DNA from: JABWBP01 sp964522165 | GTDB taxonomy: Bacteria > Calditrichota > Calditrichia > RBG-13-44-9 > J075 | Direction: 5' to 3' | DNA: 64,000 bases | NCBI GenBank assembly: GCA_964522165.1 | Contig: CAZFVV010000002.1 | Coordinates: 41,777 to 105,776, forward strand | In this document: piece by piece, positions 22,594 through 32,887 of the stretch | Numbering within the stretch: the stretch's first letter is position 1 | Layout of the letters: each line of letters begins with the position of its first letter | Notes under the pieces: generated by a model | What the model was told of the DNA's origin: nothing | What the model saw: the letters and a program-made list of their open reading frames with translations, nothing else | Databases searched by the model: none | Translations under genes and position numbers: made by a program

Positions 22594-25347
22594 GTGAAGG
22601 TGAAAGCTACCATCCTCCTTCTGTTTTGTCTAATCCTGAGTTTGCAAGTTTTTGGCGGAACGACGGGCAAGATTGTCGGGATCGTCAGAGATAAAACCTC
22701 CGGTGAAGGCCTTATCGGGGTAAATATCCTTCTTGAGGGAACCACCCTGGGGGCGACCACCGACCTGGACGGATCCTATTTGATCCTGAACGTCCCTCCC
22801 GGCGTTTACACGCTCGCGTTCCAGTACATCGGGTACCGGGAGCTGCAAAAGGCGAACGTGCAGATCAGCGTGGACTTCACTACTACCATCAATGTAGAGT
22901 TGGAAGAAGCGACGGTCGAATTGGGGGAAACCATCCAGGTGGTGGCGGAGCGGGAAGTGATCCGCCGCGACCTCACCGCCTCCCAGGCGGAGCTTACCGC
23001 CGAAGATATTGCGGTGATCCCCTCGCAAACCTTTGAAGATCTGCTGCAACTCCAGGCCGGGATCGTGCGCAACGACCAGGGCGGGTTTAACATCCGCGGC
23101 GGGCGTTCTTCCGAGATCGCCTTCTGGGTGGACGGGGTTTCCGTCACCGACGTGTTCGACGGCAGCAACGGGGTGGAAATCGAAAACAATGCTATCCAGA
23201 GCTTGCAGGTGATCAGCGGAACCTTCAACGCCGAATATGGGCAGGCGATGTCCGGGATTATCAATATTGTCACCAAGGAAGGCGGCGATAAATACTCCGG
23301 GCAGGTCTCCGCCTACATGGGACGGTATATCAGCGGGGACAGCTACAATTCCGTGGAGTCGTTCGATCCGAATAATACCAATGATGTTTATCTGAACCTG
23401 GATGACGTCTCCGCCACGAATATTTACAATATCCAGGCAAGCTTAGACGGGCCGGTGCCGTTTACCCGCGGAAAGGGGAATTTCTTTATCAATTTCCGGC
23501 GCTGGTACGACGACGGCTGGCTTTACGGCCAGCAGGTGTACCGCGCCGATGGCGACACTATCCGGCTTTCCAATGGCCGCATCGTGGGAACCCCCGGCGA
23601 CGGCAGCATTGTCCCGATGAACTATAATTCCTGGTACACCGGGCAGGCCAACCTGACCTACCGCTTAACCAATTTGATCAAATTAGGAGTCAAATTGAAC
23701 GGCGAAGACCTGGAGTTCCGGGAATATGACCATTACTATAAGCTCAACCCGGACGGCGATCTCACCAAATTCCAGCAAGGGTACAACACTACTTTCAGCC
23801 TTGATCATACCCTGAACGCCACCACCTTCTATAATCTCAAATTCTCCTATTTTGAAAAAGATTTCAACCAGTATGTTTATGAAGACCCCGAAGACCCCCG
23901 CTACGTGGATAACACAAAATTTGCGGTACCGGCCTTCAATTTTGGCACCGGGGGGCAGAAGAACCAGCATTTCAACCGTAACACCATCAGCCGCATCTAT
24001 AAATTCGACCTCACCTCCCAGTTAACCAAAAAACACCTGGTGAAAGCAGGGGTGGAAACCCGGTTTCACACTATTTACTTCCAGGATTACAATGTAATCG
24101 ACGCAAATCAATCCGATTCGGTCTTTACACCCATCATGCCCGGCCCGGGCGATCCGAATTTCAGCCAATACGCTTTCAATCCCATTGAATTCTCTGCTTA
24201 CGTGCAGGACAAAATGGAGTATAACGATTTTATCGTGAACTTAGGCCTGCGCGTGGATTATTTCGATGCTAAGGGCAGAATTCTGCGCGACCCCCAGGAC
24301 CCGAATATCAATTCCCCCATTTTACCGGAAAATCAGCAGCTTTCTCTGGAAGAGCGGGAACAAATCTGGTATGACGAACCGTCTGCCAAATTGCAATTTT
24401 CGCCACGGGTGGGGGTCGCTTATCCCATCAGCACCCGGGGGCAGATTCACTTTTCCTACGGCCATTTTCTGCAAATCCCGGAATTCCGCTTGCTATATGA
24501 GAACTCCGATTTTCGGGTAACCCGGGAAAACGGGATCAACAATAAGATCGGCAACGCCGACCTGGACGCTCAGCGCACCATCATGTATGAAATCGGTCTT
24601 CAGCAGGAACTGACCAATGATATTGGGTTCGACGTTACCGGCTTCTACCGCGATATTCGCGACTGGGTGGGAACTTCTCCCTTAGTATCGACCTACGCGG
24701 TGGACATCAAATACAGCCAGTATGAAAACCGCGACTACGCCAACGTGCGGGGAATTACCTTCGCGCTGCGGAAGCGCTTCGCCAGCCATTATTCCGTTAA
24801 CTTGGACTATACCTTCCAGATCGCGGAAGGAAACGCCTCTAATCCCGACGACGCCTACAACGATATTCAGAACAACAAGGAGCCGCGCAAGAGCATCGTT
24901 CCCCTGGATTGGGACCGCAAGCATGTGCTGACCGGGAATTTTTACTTAGGTTTCAGTTCGTTCGGCGCTTCCATATTGGGGCGGTTCGAAGGCGGCCTGC
25001 CCTACACCCCCAACCCGGTACAAGGGTCCCGGGTTGGCTCTTCCATCTCCACGGACCTGCAAGAAAACAGCGGGCGGCGGCCCAACCTGGTAACTTTCGA
25101 CCTCCAATTGTTCAAAGATTTCAATTTGCGCACCGGCGGCCAGACGCTTCGCTGGAGCCTGTTCGCCAAGATTTTCAACCTGTTCGATACCCGCAACGAA
25201 CAACAAGTTTATGACGATACCGGGCGCGCAACCTATACGTTGCAGTCCGCTATCAGCGGGGCGACTGCGGATCCGCTCTACGCCGTGCAACCGCAATATT
25301 ACACCCAGCCAAGAAGAGTGGAAATAGGCTTCTCCTTAGGGTTCTGA
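22594..25347 (+). CDS. TonB-dependent receptor with N-terminal CarboxypepD_reg domain
   Basis: A 917-residue outer-membrane receptor for energy-dependent uptake. I place the start at GTG 22594, not the in-frame ATG 22519. GGAGG lies 5-6 bases before the GTG, and the product then begins with a clean signal peptide (MKVKATILLLFCLILSLQ). Residues about 25-110 are a carboxypeptidase-regulatory-like domain (GKIVGIVRDKTSGEGLIGVN, LEGTTLGATTDLDGSYLI). The plug follows (RGGRSSEIAFWVDGVSVTDV, NAEYGQAMSGIINIVTKEGG), then the beta-barrel, ending in an aromatic residue (EIGFSLGF). This architecture matches SusC-like receptors, but no SusD partner is present. The neighbours suggest glycan or peptide import (inference). 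Confidence 0.92.
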   Translation: MKVKATILLLFCLILSLQVFGGTTGKIVGIVRDKTSGEGLIGVNILLEGTTLGATTDLDGSYLILNVPPGVYTLAFQYIGYRELQKANVQISVDFTTTINVELEEATVELGETIQVVAEREVIRRDLTASQAELTAEDIAVIPSQTFEDLLQLQAGIVRNDQGGFNIRGGRSSEIAFWVDGVSVTDVFDGSNGVEIENNAIQSLQVISGTFNAEYGQAMSGIINIVTKEGGDKYSGQVSAYMGRYISGDSYNSVESFDPNNTNDVYLNLDDVSATNIYNIQASLDGPVPFTRGKGNFFINFRRWYDDGWLYGQQVYRADGDTIRLSNGRIVGTPGDGSIVPMNYNSWYTGQANLTYRLTNLIKLGVKLNGEDLEFREYDHYYKLNPDGDLTKFQQGYNTTFSLDHTLNATTFYNLKFSYFEKDFNQYVYEDPEDPRYVDNTKFAVPAFNFGTGGQKNQHFNRNTISRIYKFDLTSQLTKKHLVKAGVETRFHTIYFQDYNVIDANQSDSVFTPIMPGPGDPNFSQYAFNPIEFSAYVQDKMEYNDFIVNLGLRVDYFDAKGRILRDPQDPNINSPILPENQQLSLEEREQIWYDEPSAKLQFSPRVGVAYPISTRGQIHFSYGHFLQIPEFRLLYENSDFRVTRENGINNKIGNADLDAQRTIMYEIGLQQELTNDIGFDVTGFYRDIRDWVGTSPLVSTYAVDIKYSQYENRDYANVRGITFALRKRFASHYSVNLDYTFQIAEGNASNPDDAYNDIQNNKEPRKSIVPLDWDRKHVLTGNFYLGFSSFGASILGRFEGGLPYTPNPVQGSRVGSSISTDLQENSGRRPNLVTFDLQLFKDFNLRTGGQTLRWSLFAKIFNLFDTRNEQQVYDDTGRATYTLQSAISGATADPLYAVQPQYYTQPRRVEIGFSLGF

Positions 25348-25443
25348 AAAAGCAGCAGTGGGAGTTACATTGCCAACCGACAACTGCCGCGACCACTTCA
25401 CAATAGTCAAAGATCGGGTGATAATACACAAAAAGGGTATGGT

Positions 25444-28400
25444 ATGAAGAAATTCAGTGCTGCGTTACTAATAGCTTTCTTGACGTCTCTGCTCTTGCCC
25501 CTCACGGTAAAGGCTCAATTTTATAATGAACTAAGAGGTACACCTGACGAACGCAAAGTAAACGTGCACAGCGGCAATCAGGTACGCACTACCTTCTTTA
25601 ATTATGGCTTTATTGGCCGACGCAGTAATGTTCCGGAAGATTTTGGCGGAGAGTGGCCGATCAATACCGGGCACTTTTACGTGGGCGACATTAGCGTGAT
25701 GGTCGGCGCGGAGATCGAGCTGCCCAGCGGCGCGAAAATTTACCCCGTAACCGTGGCCGACGGCCCCCGGGGAAACAACGAATACAACCCCCAGGACCCC
25801 AACGATTTCTGGGGCTGGGAGCCGCTTCCCGGCTTCGCGAACCCGGATACCATGGTGGTGGCGATGAGCCATCAGGCGCAAAGCTGGCCCCCCCGCTGGC
25901 CGGACCGCGAAACCGATATCAACGATCCGGGCTGGCCGGGGCAGTGGAACGGGTTTTTCGGAAAAGACCAGTTCAACGCCGACCAGGAAAGCTACTGGTG
26001 GATGGATGACAGCCGCGACCGGGAATTTATCCTGAAACCCGAGCCATTCTATCCCGATTCCAATGACGCCGGCAATCCTGTCTCCGGCGGTTCCCGGGGC
26101 GGGCTGGCGCTGCTTTCTTCCGCCCGGGGCCTGCAATGGTCGCAAACCCTGGCCCAGAACACCCTCTTCTGGCTCTACGAGATCACCAACGCGGGAACTA
26201 CCAATTACGACAAAGCGGTTTTTGGCATGATTGTCGGCACCACCATTGGGGGAGACGGCGACACCAACGACGACAACTCGTTTTTTGACGCCGACGAAGA
26301 CCTTACCTACTCCTGGGATTTCGATAACATCGGCAATACCGGCTGGTCCCCGGTGGGCTACTTAGGCTACGCCTTCCTGGAAAGCCCCGGCAACCGCCTG
26401 AACGGTTTCGACGACGATCTCGACGGGAACAGCGGTTCCGGGAGCATCATCGATGTGCCCCTGCTGCAGCCCAAAATTGCCACGGTGGGCGACCCGATCG
26501 TGCTCATCGACTATAATACCCCGCGCTTCGAACGCACCGTAACTACTTTCCCGGCGGACGGGATCACCATCTATTATGATAATGACACCTTGCAGATTAA
26601 CCCCGGGGATACCCTGTTCGAGCAGCCCTATGACAATATCGATGATAATTTGAACGGCCTGATCGATGAGAATACCGAAATTCCCAACGACGGCATCGAT
26701 AACAATTCCAACGGCCTGATCGATGAGGAAAATCCCAACATCGGGTTGCGCTATAAGAACTACTTCACCGGCGACGGGTTGAATAATTCCCTGATCGACG
26801 AAGGCCGCGACGACGCCATCGACAATGATGGGGACTGGAACCCCGCTACCGATGACGTGGGGCTGGACGGCAAACCGGACACCGGCGACGAAGGGGAGGG
26901 CGACGGCCTGCCCACTTCCGGCTTCCGCATCGGGCCGAACGGGGAGAGCATCGACACCGGTTTGCCCGGCGAGCCGAATATCGACAAAACCGACGTGGAT
27001 GAATCCGACCAGATCGGCTTGACCAGTTTCTACTTCTTTGCCCCGTTTAACATTATCCGCCTGCGCGATGACAGCGGCCTTTGGGAAGCCCTGCGCCCCG
27101 GTTATTACAACGCCGCCCAGCAAAACGTGGACGGCGACTTCATCTACGGCACCGGGTATTTCCCGCTGCGCCCCGGTCAGACCGAGCGTATCTCCCTGGC
27201 TTTCTTCTTCGGAAATAACCAGAATGAGATTTTCAAGACCAAGCGCATCGTGCAGACCATTTATAACAACGACTACAGCTTTGCCAAGGCCCCGGTGCTG
27301 CCCACGGTGAGAGCGGTATCCGGCGACAATAAAGTAACCCTGTACTGGGATACCCGTTCGGAAGACAGCTTCGACCGCCTTTCCCAGGCCGCTACCGGCG
27401 ATCCCCTCGATTTTGAAGGATATAAAATTTACCGCGCCACTTACCCCACTTTCGATGAGACCGGGGTGGTCACCAACGTCTTCGGCAGCCGGGTGGCGGA
27501 CGTGCCCGTTGCCCAGTTCGATATTGTGAACCAGGACAGCGGCTTCTTCCCGGCCATCGACCCGGACCTGGGATCGGTATTCTACTTAGGCGACAATACC
27601 GGCCTGGTGCACACCTACGTGGATAGCACGGTGAAAAACGGGTTTACCTATTTCTATGCCGTCACCGCCTACGACCGCGGCATCTACAACCCCGCGGAAG
27701 ATCAAATCCTGCAGCCGGCGGAGACTTCCAAATTCGCCGCGATTTCCCCCGGGGGAGACGTGGAATTGGGGCAAAACGTCGTTCAGGTTCGCCCGGAAGC
27801 GCCGGTGGCGGGGTACGTTAGCCCCTCTGTGTCGGCATTGAATCATATTGAAGGCGATGCCACCGGCCAGCTCTTTGCCGAACCGATCGATCCGTTGAAA
27901 ATTTTAGACGCCCATGAATACGAGGTCAGCTTCAGCGATACGATTTTCCCGCCGCTGCCCGAAAACCAGAACAAACCCATGCGGGTTACCACCGGTTTTA
28001 CGATTGTGAACCTGACCCGGGGGGACACCCTGACCGTGAATAACCCGGACTTGCAGATCGATGCGACCGTGTTTGATGGCATCAAATTGAACATTATGAA
28101 TGATAGAACCCAGCCGTTGCTCGCCCAGGCAAAATGGAACGATGAAACCCGGAATATCCTGAAACCGGCGGTCTGGAGCAAGCTCTCTGCCGGGCTTGCC
28201 CAGGGGCGGCTCTATCCTGCAAACTATCAATTAGAAGTGGTTGACGATGCCCAGGGAGATTCCTCCGCGAGCATTCCGGTTCCCGGGCTGCCGACCACGC
28301 CTAAAATTCCGACCAATTTCCGGATCAAAAATGTTTCCGAAAATCGGTACATCAAATTCAATCTTTTCGATCAAACCCCCGGTGATCCCGGGAAACTGGA

Positions 28401-28932
28401 TTACCGGGATCGACTGGTATTATTTGAATTCGATGACGTGCATTCGAATCAATACCAGCCGACGTTTCAATTAAACATGGATGCCGATCAATCCGCGGAA
28501 GTGCCCAAAGCCGGAGATATTCTGGCGCTGCCGGTGCGGAAAGAATTTGCCCGCTACGACCGCTATCGCTTCACCTCCACCGCGCCGAAGGTGAACACCG
28601 AACAGGCCAAAAGCGAGCTTGGGCGCATCAAGGTAGTGCCCAATCCCTACGTGGCCACGGCCATTTGGGAGCCGAAGAATACTTTTAGCAGCGGGCGCGG
28701 GGAGCGTTCGATCCATTTCATCCACCTGCCGCAAAAGTGTACCATCCGCATATTCAACGTGCGCGGCGAGCTGGTCGCCTCCATCGACCACAACTCCACC
28801 CTCACCGACGGCACCGCGGATTGGAATCTGCTTACCCGGGATAATCTGGAAGTGGCGTACGGCGTTTATATTTACCATATCGACGCCCCGGGCATCGGCC
28901 AGACCACCGGCAAGTTTGCGGTGATTAAATAG
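25444..28932 (+). CDS. Large secreted protein with EF-like Asp-rich repeats and C-terminal sorting-type domain
   Basis: A 1162-residue exported protein. The signal peptide is MKKFSAALLIAFLTSLLLPL, cut after KAQ. Residues about 270-520 hold Asp/Asn-rich calcium-loop motifs (DGDTNDDNSFFDADED, DDNLNGLIDENTE, DGIDNNSNGLIDEE, DNDGDWNP). A fibronectin-like segment (AVSGDNKVTLYWDTRSEDSF) is near residue 620. The C-terminus (KVVPNPYVA, CTIRIFNVRGELVASIDH, YGVYIYHIDAPG) is a FlgD-like/T9SS sorting-type fold of the 'VPNPY' variety. This layout is common in large FCB surface proteins of unknown role. It follows a TonB receptor by 96 bases, and may be its surface partner or a separately expressed product (inference). 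Confidence 0.85.
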   Translation: MKKFSAALLIAFLTSLLLPLTVKAQFYNELRGTPDERKVNVHSGNQVRTTFFNYGFIGRRSNVPEDFGGEWPINTGHFYVGDISVMVGAEIELPSGAKIYPVTVADGPRGNNEYNPQDPNDFWGWEPLPGFANPDTMVVAMSHQAQSWPPRWPDRETDINDPGWPGQWNGFFGKDQFNADQESYWWMDDSRDREFILKPEPFYPDSNDAGNPVSGGSRGGLALLSSARGLQWSQTLAQNTLFWLYEITNAGTTNYDKAVFGMIVGTTIGGDGDTNDDNSFFDADEDLTYSWDFDNIGNTGWSPVGYLGYAFLESPGNRLNGFDDDLDGNSGSGSIIDVPLLQPKIATVGDPIVLIDYNTPRFERTVTTFPADGITIYYDNDTLQINPGDTLFEQPYDNIDDNLNGLIDENTEIPNDGIDNNSNGLIDEENPNIGLRYKNYFTGDGLNNSLIDEGRDDAIDNDGDWNPATDDVGLDGKPDTGDEGEGDGLPTSGFRIGPNGESIDTGLPGEPNIDKTDVDESDQIGLTSFYFFAPFNIIRLRDDSGLWEALRPGYYNAAQQNVDGDFIYGTGYFPLRPGQTERISLAFFFGNNQNEIFKTKRIVQTIYNNDYSFAKAPVLPTVRAVSGDNKVTLYWDTRSEDSFDRLSQAATGDPLDFEGYKIYRATYPTFDETGVVTNVFGSRVADVPVAQFDIVNQDSGFFPAIDPDLGSVFYLGDNTGLVHTYVDSTVKNGFTYFYAVTAYDRGIYNPAEDQILQPAETSKFAAISPGGDVELGQNVVQVRPEAPVAGYVSPSVSALNHIEGDATGQLFAEPIDPLKILDAHEYEVSFSDTIFPPLPENQNKPMRVTTGFTIVNLTRGDTLTVNNPDLQIDATVFDGIKLNIMNDRTQPLLAQAKWNDETRNILKPAVWSKLSAGLAQGRLYPANYQLEVVDDAQGDSSASIPVPGLPTTPKIPTNFRIKNVSENRYIKFNLFDQTPGDPGKLDYRDRLVLFEFDDVHSNQYQPTFQLNMDADQSAEVPKAGDILALPVRKEFARYDRYRFTSTAPKVNTEQAKSELGRIKVVPNPYVATAIWEPKNTFSSGRGERSIHFIHLPQKCTIRIFNVRGELVASIDHNSTLTDGTADWNLLTRDNLEVAYGVYIYHIDAPGIGQTTGKFAVIK

Positions 28933-28940
28933 TTCGATTA

Positions 28941-29064
28941 GTGTTTTTGGTGTTCTAGTGTTATTGTGTTCAAGTGTGTGCGATTTCGCTGCCAGAACAC
29001 CCAAACACGGAACACCAAAACACTTGAACACTAAAACACCAGAGCACCGGAACACTTGAACACC
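28941..29064. repeat. Degenerate long hairpin ('AACACTTGAACACC' words)
   Basis: The left arm 28941-28980 (GTGTTTTTGGTGTTCTAGTG and on) is made of GTGTT words. The right arm 28995-29064 is made of their complements AACAC (AACACCAAAACACTTGAACA and on). The arms pair imperfectly. The element fills almost the whole gap between the large secreted protein and the PorV-like gene, and ends seven bases before the latter's ribosome binding site. Confidence 0.8.
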
Positions 29065-29082
29065 GTATTTAAGGAGTTCACT

Positions 29083-30105
29083 ATGAACGAGCGGATACAT
29101 TATTTCATTCTTATCCTTGCGGTATGTTGTATAACGGTTGCGGGAATTGCCCGGGAAGTGACCAAAGTGGGAACCACCGCCGCTCCTTTCCTCACCATCG
29201 GGGTGGGCGCCCGGGCGGTCGGCATGGGAGGCGCTTATGTATCGGTGGCCAATGACGCCACGGCCATGTTCTGGAACGTCTCCGGGATTGCCCAGCTCAG
29301 CCGTCCGGAAATTATTTTCAACCATTCCGAGTGGCTGGAGCAGATCAATTTCGATTATATCGGAATCGCTTCACCGTTAGGGTCGATGGGCGCGATCGGG
29401 GTTGGTTTCACATCCTTGAACATGGGTGAATTCGAGCAGACCACGGAGTTGCAGCCCGAAGGCACCGGGGTGCGTTTTTCCGCGGGAAGTTTTGCGGTCT
29501 CGCTGTCCTATGCCCGCAAGCTGACCGACAAATTCATGATCGGTTTCACCGGGAAATACGTTCGCGAGCACATTTGGAACACCAATGCTTCCGGGGTGGG
29601 ATTGGACGTGGGCACGCTGTTCGAAACCCCTTTCAACGGGCTGCGGTTGGGGATGAGCATATCCAACTTCGGCACCAAGATGAAGATGACCGGCGACGAT
29701 TTGCTAACCCAGATCGATCCCGATCCCAACCTTTCCGGTAATAATGATAAAATCAACGCGGTGTACCAAACCGGCGAATTCGACCTGCCGCTGCTGTTCC
29801 GGGTCGGTTTGTCCATGGACTTGCTCAAGACCCAGTCCAATCGCATCACCCTTGCGGTGGACGCTCTGCACCCTAACGACAATGCAGAGAGCGTCAACGT
29901 CGGGGGGGAATACATGTTTCAAAACCTGATCGCCCTGCGCGCCGGGTACCGCTCCCTCTTCCTCCCGGACAGCGAAGAAGGATTCACCGCGGGGGCGGGG
30001 TTAAACGCGAAATTCTCCGGGCTGGGCTTCATATTGGACTACGCTTACCAGGATTTCGGAGTATTGAACAACATCCAAAAATTTACCGTAAGGCTATCAT
30101 TTTAG
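29083..30105 (+). CDS. PorV/PorQ-family outer-membrane beta-barrel protein
   Basis: A 340-residue protein. The start is placed at ATG 29083 because AAGGAG (29071-29076) lies six bases upstream and a signal peptide (IHYFILILAVCCITVAGIA) follows directly. The upstream in-frame ATG at 29056 lies inside the repeat. The mature protein opens with the family hallmark GARAVGMGGAYVSVANDATAMFWNVSG and ends in a C-terminal aromatic (KFTVRLSF). PorV is the shuttle or anchor component of type IX secretion in Bacteroidota. Homologues in related phyla accompany proteins with the same C-terminal sorting domain. Here it sits among such cargo genes, which supports a T9SS-like export route. Confidence 0.88.
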   Translation: MNERIHYFILILAVCCITVAGIAREVTKVGTTAAPFLTIGVGARAVGMGGAYVSVANDATAMFWNVSGIAQLSRPEIIFNHSEWLEQINFDYIGIASPLGSMGAIGVGFTSLNMGEFEQTTELQPEGTGVRFSAGSFAVSLSYARKLTDKFMIGFTGKYVREHIWNTNASGVGLDVGTLFETPFNGLRLGMSISNFGTKMKMTGDDLLTQIDPDPNLSGNNDKINAVYQTGEFDLPLLFRVGLSMDLLKTQSNRITLAVDALHPNDNAESVNVGGEYMFQNLIALRAGYRSLFLPDSEEGFTAGAGLNAKFSGLGFILDYAYQDFGVLNNIQKFTVRLSF

Positions 30106-30150
30106 TCCCCCATAAGTTATCTTTAACCAACCAAAACCAAGGAGAACGCT

Positions 30151-31350
30151 ATGTTCAACAAAGTTAAAGTATTCGCAGCAGCATTAGCGCTGTTGCTGGG
30201 CGGCAGCGCCTTTGCCCAGACGCAGTACGAAGTGCTGTTCCAGTGCCACATGGGCGTGCAGATTCTGGTCGGGAACTTCGATCCCGCCGCAGCCACAGAC
30301 CACGTCTATGCCCGGGGCTCTTTCAACGGCTGGGGCACGGACAATGAAATGACCCCCAGCTTTATCAACGATTCGCTATATGAAGCGGTGGTGTTCATGA
30401 ACCTCACCCCGGTTGCCGATACCGTGGCCTACAAGTATATGTACACCAGCGCCGCCTCCGGCGATGTCTGGGAAGGCGGTGATAACAAGCTGTTCTGGGC
30501 TACCGGTAACGAAACGGATTTGAACGGAAACGGCATACCGGATCTTATCCTTGATCTTCGCTTCTTCGATGGAATCGGTTACGGTGACATTTTTACAGAG
30601 GATACCGAGGTTATTTTTGAAGTAGATATGCGTCCCGCCCATGCCTTCCTGGCCGACAGTAGCGCGATTACCTTTGGCGGCGGCAACGTAACTGACATCG
30701 ACACCGTGTACCTGGCCGGGGGCGCGCCCAAAACCGTGCCCCAACTGGCCTGGGTATGGGATCTGCAGCCTGGCGACCCGGTGCGCGAAGCGCTGCAAAT
30801 GAATGACGCCGGCCTCGACGGCGACGCGGTGGCGGGGGACAGCCTCTGGTCCATTACCATTCTGTTCCAGGCCGGCGCCCCCAAGGTGATCGACTGGAAA
30901 TTCGGCATCAGCGGATTCGATAACGAAGCCGGTTTCGCCCAGAATCACAACGCCAACGTGAACAAAGCCAGCGGCCGGGTGCCGGCCTGCTTCGGCGACA
31001 ACGGCAACTTCTATGATCCGTATTTGGGACTTTGCACCGTCGGCATTCAGCCGATTGTGAACCAGGTACCGGACGGCTTCCGGCTCCTGCAAAACTATCC
31101 CAACCCCTTCAACCCCAACACCACGATCGAATTCGCGCTCACCCAGAAAGCGGACGTGTGCCTGGTGGTGTACAACCTGCTCGGCCAGCAAGTTCGCGTC
31201 CTGGCAAACGAATCGGTCAACCCCGGCGTGTACAAGGTGGAATGGGACGGCAAAGATGAGTTAGGCCAGAAAGTGGCCTCCGGTATCTATCTCTATCGCA
31301 TCACCGCCGGCAGCTACGTGGAAACCAAAAAGATGGTTCTGATGAAGTAA
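30151..31350 (+). CDS. Secreted protein with starch-binding-like (E-set) domain and C-terminal sorting domain
   Basis: A 399-residue exported protein. The signal peptide is FNKVKVFAAALALLLGGSAF, cut after FAQ. Residues about 25-115 contain VYARGSFNGWG, a signature of CBM20/CBM48-type starch-binding or E-set domains. A second beta domain lies at about 145-290. A T9SS type A sorting domain closes the protein (NYPNPFNPNTTIEFALTQ, YNLLGQQVRVLANE, ASGIYLYRITAG). AAGGAGA precedes the start by six bases. It probably binds alpha-glucan at the cell surface next to the maltodextrin locus (inference). An intrinsic terminator follows. Confidence 0.86.
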   Translation: MFNKVKVFAAALALLLGGSAFAQTQYEVLFQCHMGVQILVGNFDPAAATDHVYARGSFNGWGTDNEMTPSFINDSLYEAVVFMNLTPVADTVAYKYMYTSAASGDVWEGGDNKLFWATGNETDLNGNGIPDLILDLRFFDGIGYGDIFTEDTEVIFEVDMRPAHAFLADSSAITFGGGNVTDIDTVYLAGGAPKTVPQLAWVWDLQPGDPVREALQMNDAGLDGDAVAGDSLWSITILFQAGAPKVIDWKFGISGFDNEAGFAQNHNANVNKASGRVPACFGDNGNFYDPYLGLCTVGIQPIVNQVPDGFRLLQNYPNPFNPNTTIEFALTQKADVCLVVYNLLGQQVRVLANESVNPGVYKVEWDGKDELGQKVASGIYLYRITAGSYVETKKMVLMK

Positions 31351-31395
31351 CCGGCGAGCCGCCCCTATCATACGGCATTGGTATGAATTTCCGCA

Positions 31396-31429
31396 GAAAC
31401 CCGGTTCCGGTTGGTCAGAACCGGGTTTC
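31396..31429 (+). terminator. Intrinsic terminator after the starch-binding protein gene
   Basis: A perfect 12-bp stem, GAAACCCGGTTC (31396-31407) with GAACCGGGTTTC (31418-31429), a 10-base loop, and a short T-rich tail (TTGGTTT). It lies 46 bases after the stop codon. Confidence 0.8.
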
Positions 31430-31449
31430 TTGGTTTCAAGGCCGGGGTT

Positions 31450-31620
31450 TAGTGTTCGAGTGTTCAGGTGCTCATGTGTTCATGTATTCGGGTTTTTCAA
31501 TATTATGATTTTGTGTAGGAAGTTCCAGCCTTTTTAGAGCCGTCGCTATCTAAACCTGTACCGCATAGCGGCGGCGTAAAATACTAAAACACATAGACAC
31601 CCGAACACCTGAATACTAAA
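31450..31620. repeat. Degenerate long hairpin ('GTGTTCAGGTG' words) with inner GC hairpin
   Basis: The left arm 31450-31495 (AGTGTTCGAGTGTTCAGGTG and on) complements the right arm 31578-31620 (AAATACTAAAACACATAGAC and on) imperfectly. Between them lies a GCCGTCGCTAT/ATAGCGGCGGC hairpin. It occupies the gap before the binding-protein gene, so it belongs to the upstream leader of the maltodextrin transporter operon. Confidence 0.75.
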
Positions 31621-31637
31621 AAAACAGATACATTTTT

Positions 31638-32882
31638 ATGAATCGAAAATTCCTTCATCCGCTGATAATCATCGGCGTTTTAACCGCGCTTTTGGCAGGC
31701 TGCGGATCGGATTCGCAAAAGCGGATTCTGGTCTGGAGCACCCTGCGCCCGGTGGAGCGGGAATTGTTGCAAAAAAAATTGGATGAGTTCGCCAAACGCT
31801 ATCCGGCTTACCAGTTCCGGGAGCTTTATTACCAGCCGGAGGAATTGCGCACGAACTTCATGGTCTCGGCCCTGGCGGGCAAAGGGCCGGCGCTGCTGCA
31901 CGGCGCCAGCGACAATATCGGGCCACTTTCGGAATTAGGGGTGATCATGCCCCTGGAATCCTTTTTTGATCGGGCCTTCTTAGACAGCTTCATGACCGAT
32001 CCCTTTCCGGCCAATACCCGCCTGAACGGGCATCTCTACCAGATCGCCGACCGGGTGGGGAATCATCTTTCCCTGGTGTATAATAAAGCTTACGTGCAGA
32101 AACCGCCCCAAACCATCGGGGAACTGGTTGAGATGGGAGAGGAGATCGCCCGGGACGAGAATGGCGACGGTGTTCCGGAGCGTTACGCGCTGGCCTGGAA
32201 CTTCATCGAGCCTTATTTTGCAGTGCCCTTCATCGGGCTGTACGGAGGCTGGATTCTCGATGATCAAAACCGCCCCACCCTGAATACCCCGGCAATGGCG
32301 CAGGCGGCGCAATTGATCTACGACCTGGCCAACAAGTATAAAATCACCCCCCGGGAATGCGATTATGAGACCGCCAACGCCCTGTTTTTGGACGGGAAAT
32401 CGGCCATGATTATCAACGGGCCGTGGTCCTGGGGAACTTACATCAAGCGCGGTATGGACATCGGCCTGGCGCGCATTCCCCGCAACGATGAGACCGGGCA
32501 GTGGGCTACCCCCATCGTTTCTCCACTGGGGTATTCCCTCAACGTCAACCTAAAAGGGGAACAACTGCGGATTGCCTTAGAATTGCTGCGCTTTCTCACC
32601 TCCCCGGCGGTGCAGCTTGAATTCGCCAGGGAATTCAACCTCATCCCTTCCCGCGAAGACCTGGCGATCCACCCCGATCTGGAAAAGGAGCCGCTCTATC
32701 GCGCTGCTTACGACCAGATGTTAGTGGGCCGCCCCATGCCGGTGGTGACGGAGTTGCGCTGGATTTGGGATGCCATGCGCCCCGGCTACCAGGGAATCTT
32801 CAACGGAAAATATACCCCGGAGCAGGCCGCCCGGGAAATGCAGCGCCTGGCGGAGCAATTGATCCGGGAGAATCGCGAATAA
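31638..32882 (+). CDS. Maltodextrin-type ABC transporter substrate-binding lipoprotein
   Basis: A 414-residue family 1 solute-binding protein. The signal peptide ends in the lipobox LAGC (residues 19-22). The fold markers are typical of MalE-like proteins: ILVWSTLRPVERELLQ at the start, GHLYQIADRVGNHLSLVYNK, the FLDGKSAMIINGPWSW segment and a C-terminal GKYTPEQAAREMQRLAEQL. It captures malto-oligosaccharides or a similar sugar on the outer face of the inner membrane and hands them to the permeases encoded downstream. Substrate is inferred from the GH13 enzymes, the CBM48 esterase and the TrmB regulator nearby. Confidence 0.9.
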   Translation: MNRKFLHPLIIIGVLTALLAGCGSDSQKRILVWSTLRPVERELLQKKLDEFAKRYPAYQFRELYYQPEELRTNFMVSALAGKGPALLHGASDNIGPLSELGVIMPLESFFDRAFLDSFMTDPFPANTRLNGHLYQIADRVGNHLSLVYNKAYVQKPPQTIGELVEMGEEIARDENGDGVPERYALAWNFIEPYFAVPFIGLYGGWILDDQNRPTLNTPAMAQAAQLIYDLANKYKITPRECDYETANALFLDGKSAMIINGPWSWGTYIKRGMDIGLARIPRNDETGQWATPIVSPLGYSLNVNLKGEQLRIALELLRFLTSPAVQLEFAREFNLIPSREDLAIHPDLEKEPLYRAAYDQMLVGRPMPVVTELRWIWDAMRPGYQGIFNGKYTPEQAAREMQRLAEQLIRENRE

Positions 32883-32887
32883 TATTT